Shown in pieces: positions 61,223 to 64,000 of a stretch of 64,000 bases of DNA. A program made the translations under genes and the position numbers. The DNA comes from Hymenolepis diminuta (lineage: Eukaryota > Platyhelminthes > Cestoda > Cyclophyllidea > Hymenolepididae). The DNA lies in assembly GCA_900708905.1 (NCBI GenBank), contig CAADRB010000024.1, positions 1,522,723 through 1,586,722 of the forward strand, written 5' to 3'. Position 1 is the stretch's first letter. Each line of letters begins with the position of its first letter. The notes under the pieces were generated by a model that saw only the letters and a list, made by a program, of their open reading frames with translations, had not been told where the DNA came from and made no database searches.

Positions 61223-62170
61223 AGAATTTGCTTTAACCGAGAACTTAATATCTGTGGACGGATACACCGGAATGGTTGATTACACACTTTAGGCTAAAAA
61301 GCTAGTAAGTTGTTGCATCTCCAGGATTTACTCCCAGCCGCTTTTGCTTTAACCTCCATTTGTCAGTAATGTTTATGTTATACCTCCGAGCCACAAAATT
61401 GCTCATTAATGTTAATTTTTTTCTGAAAGTTTGCCGTTTTTGAGAACCTCTTTGGAGGTCCAACAAATTTACTCAAATGGCCACTCTATTGACTATAACC
61501 AAGTTAGTACAATCCTAACATCCCACCCTCCTTTGAGAGAAATGACTGAAAAACATTAAGAATATTATGTTCGCTAACTTCTATTAAAGTGGAAAGGGTT
61601 CAGTTAAATAAAGAAAGGAGGAATTGAGTAGCAGAAGACAAAAATCAGTCTGCTTCATCTGAAGTTCGGATTAAGCAATTTGTTCATTTCTTATATAATT
61701 TAATTCCAAATATCTACACTTTAGAATATAATTTTAATTGCCCTAATATTTCATGTCCACAATTTTCAGAGCTCAGGAGCTCTTAATTAAATGCGGAGTT
61801 CGATCATAAAATTTCGGAAAATTTATCCCTCTCGGTTGTGTCACTCCAAAAATTTTTCTATTATTTCCCTTCCTTGGTGTTTATTTAGTTTCTTACTAAT
61901 CTATTTTATTTTTCACTGGTGTGTTTACTATTTTATTAATTATGTGATGGTAATATGTTCTCAGTTAATTAAAATTTGTATTTTCACTTCCTTTACCGTT
62001 AATTAGTGCCTTTTAACTGACTCACTGTTTACGATTATATCAAAATCATTCCTAATAAAACTTTGTTTTACTATCGGTTTTTTATTTAATATAAAATTGC
62101 TATGAGGATCTCAGTAAGCAGATAACGAACGCTGTCGATGACTTTAGAAGAGACAAATTTATCGAGATGC
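61223..62170. other. Intergenic, nothing recognised
   Basis: AT-rich, with no coding likeness. Confidence 0.4.
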
Positions 62171-62177
62171 TATAGAA

Positions 62178-62250
62178 CGTGGGTCTAGTGGCGAAGGCAT
62201 CTGATTTTCCCTTAGCAATTCTTCAGGCTGTACCTTCTACTTTCTGCCAC
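62178..62250 (+). repeat. tRNA-like SINE relic
   Basis: The plus strand reads gtgggtctagtggcgaaggc, an A-box-like start, then atctgattttcccttagcaa in the anticodon-arm position and caggctgtacc where a T arm would be. It is not a sound tRNA because the B box is lost. Confidence 0.35.
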
Positions 62251-62454
62251 TCTTCACTACGACACCTGAATAGAAAAAGAAGACAGGACTGTGGTGATTA
62301 GAGTGCATTGGAAGAGGACCAGGACGCTCGCGAAGCATCGATAGTGCAGGCAGCGGACAGCAAACTAGGAAATTTTGTGCTTACAGAAGGGGTAACATAG
62401 AGATGCAAGGTTTCAGATCGCCGTTAATTACAGAAAGCTAGGATACATCAGTGA

Positions 62455-62560
62455 TCCCTCAAGAGTCACTTAAGCGGTTTAACCTTGCCAGTTAAAATAA
62501 ACTCCCACGATGGTTCCGTGCAGAGAACCGTAGTTGAAGCGTGCTCCAACTCCAAATATT
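62455..62560. repeat. Short dispersed repeat R3, copy 2
   Basis: Partner of 48525-48600, with a 25-base insertion between the two shared blocks. Confidence 0.35.
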
Positions 62561-62569
62561 TACAAATCG

Positions 62570-63640
62570 GCGACTAGAGAGGAAAATTTATTTCAGGAAT
62601 AATTTCATTAATTGAACAACTACAATTTGATAACTAATCACTCCATTTTGCTGATCGGTAAAAAATTTTAAATGAATATATTTATTAAAAAAATTCCTCA
62701 TATGCTGAGATTTTAATATTTTGGGAAAAAGTAGCTAGGACTAAAGTTAAATAAATTTCTTTATGTCCGGAGTTTATTCCGCACTTCGAATTCGTTCACT
62801 CAAATTATTCCACTTATAGGATCATTTCACTGTTTGAGCTATTTAGATTCTCCTCCACTTTTCATCAAGATATTAAAAGATGCAAATTTTATATATTCGC
62901 ATTAAATTTTGTACTAATTTTTTTAAAAGGTGTGTCGTTTAATGTTTGCATTCTTAAAATGCGTTTTTACAGTCATATCAATTTGAATTACAGTAATGAA
63001 TGACCTTGAAAATTATTCAGTGATATATAAATAGCTATGTTTTGTTCTGTTTGTTGGTTGGTTGGTAATAATGTGCGTCGGAACGTAAAAGGAAACGCCT
63101 TTCCTTCTTTCAACGTCTGGGTGGAGTTCTAACCTTCCCTGCAATAAGAGATATTAATAATCTGAATCAACTCTCAAGGAGAACACAAGGGCAAGGACCA
63201 TTGCTTTCGAAATCAGTCACGTTCTATAATTGTGACTTTTCCTCTCTGCACGTAAACATAAACAAACAAAAAGTACTCAAATACAAAAATCGATACATCC
63301 TATACTTTAGATAAATTGTCAAAGAACTTTTAATTGGATTTATCACGGTCTAGTGACTCTGCTTTTAAAACACCCTTGCTAATCTCCTCCACCGGTTCCT
63401 AGCTGTAGGAAGATAAGAATGAATCAAGGTGACATGAAGAACGACTCATTTTAGTCAAATGGTCAAGAAACTCTGCACGACCTGGAAATAAGCATTAGAT
63501 CACTAGACTATTACGCACTGAAGTATAAACCTCATGAGAAATTGATAATTTATTGCATCAAAAATTCAAAAATCTGGATCTTGCTGCCCAAACTTTGTTA
63601 TTGACTTCTATCACAGTCCAACCCCTTCTTCAATTTTCCT
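62570..63640. other. Intergenic, simple repeat only
   Basis: A short ggtt run lies near 63051-63068. Nothing else is recognised. Confidence 0.4.
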
Positions 63641-63679
63641 TTATAGCTTTTCTCGAGTCCCAGTACTTTTATAAGAGTA

Positions 63680-63965
63680 TTTTCTCATTATTACCCACAG
63701 TAACTGTTCCGTTTTTAACAGTGGAAAGCATTTAGCATCGAAAAACGGTGAATTTAACAAATGATAAAGGGGGGCAGGTCAAAAATGGTACAGAGGGCAA
63801 CGTCAAGGCATCAATGAGTCTTATTTAATTTGATTTTCAGACTTGAATTGTACAATATTTACTAAATGGGTAGCTCATGTTCCAAAATTCAAATTTCACG
63901 ATCAGCCTTCTGGATTGCAGTAGGCGCTTTCATCAGCAGAATGTATGAAACTTCAAAATATTTTG
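63680..63965 (+). repeat. Dispersed repeat R1, copy 5
   Basis: The longest match to copy 1: attacccacagtaa, gtggaaagc, gtcaa.gagt, aatatttactaaatgg, tagctcat and ccaaaattcaaattt all occur in the same order. The copy loses its likeness near 63930, about 70 bases before the window edge. Confidence 0.65.
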
Positions 63966-64000
63966 TCCAAGGCCAGGTTTCATTTTAATAGTCCTTCACT

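Noticed and set aside
1..64000. CRISPR array, operon, bacterial promoter or sound tRNA/rRNA gene
   Set aside because: The window is eukaryotic. No regularly spaced repeats, rRNA blocks or complete tRNA cloverleaf were found by eye.

Overview
The window is AT-rich nuclear DNA of an animal. Genes are split by GT-AG introns of 83 bases to 4 kb, and the rest is mostly worn transposon debris. A parasitic flatworm (tapeworm or fluke) fits best. The reasons are the low GC content, the long introns, and Ty3/gypsy gag relics and a mariner-like transposase of a kind common in platyhelminths. This is an inference: nothing in the window fixes the species.

Left third (2469-19156, + strand): the last six exons of a beta-spectrin gene whose 5' part lies beyond the left edge. 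All splice phases agree and give a 576-residue C-terminal fragment. In order it holds the partial last spectrin repeat that pairs with alpha-spectrin, a long Ser/Pro/Thr-rich linker, a PH domain and a basic tail. The introns hold tRNA-like SINE relics (7.1, 7.4 and 9.2 kb), one copy of an unnamed dispersed repeat (R1, 13.6-14.0 kb) and pieces of a non-LTR reverse transcriptase (16.7-18.4 kb).

Middle (19.2-41.2 kb): no intact gene is visible. There is a Ty3/gypsy relic in which gag now lies next to a piece of integrase (19.8-21.3 kb, - strand). A broken mariner-like transposase gene lies at 24.1-25.2 kb, and a duplicated segment of about 110 bases at 25.7-26.05 kb. The remainder is featureless AT-rich sequence.

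Small gene (41.3-42.8 kb, + strand): a compact three-exon gene for a 155-residue protein I do not recognise. It has a TATA box, CCAAT motifs and a good start context. About 630 bases upstream lies a perfect three-unit heat-shock element. One splice acceptor is a tandem CAGCAG.

Right part (42.8-64 kb): no intact gene is visible. It holds further R1 copies (44.7, 54.5, 57.3 and 63.7 kb) and a second gypsy relic with a shifted zinc knuckle (54.2-56.8 kb) that shares its leader with a solitary copy at 50.2 kb. It also holds a three-copy family (R2, 58.6, 59.9 and 61.0 kb) with traces of an unidentified protein, a possible MULE transposase scrap (45.8 kb) and a pyrimidine-skewed segment that could be a promoter or exon (49.15-49.46 kb). 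Only the spectrin gene and the 155-residue gene look functional; no link between them is implied.
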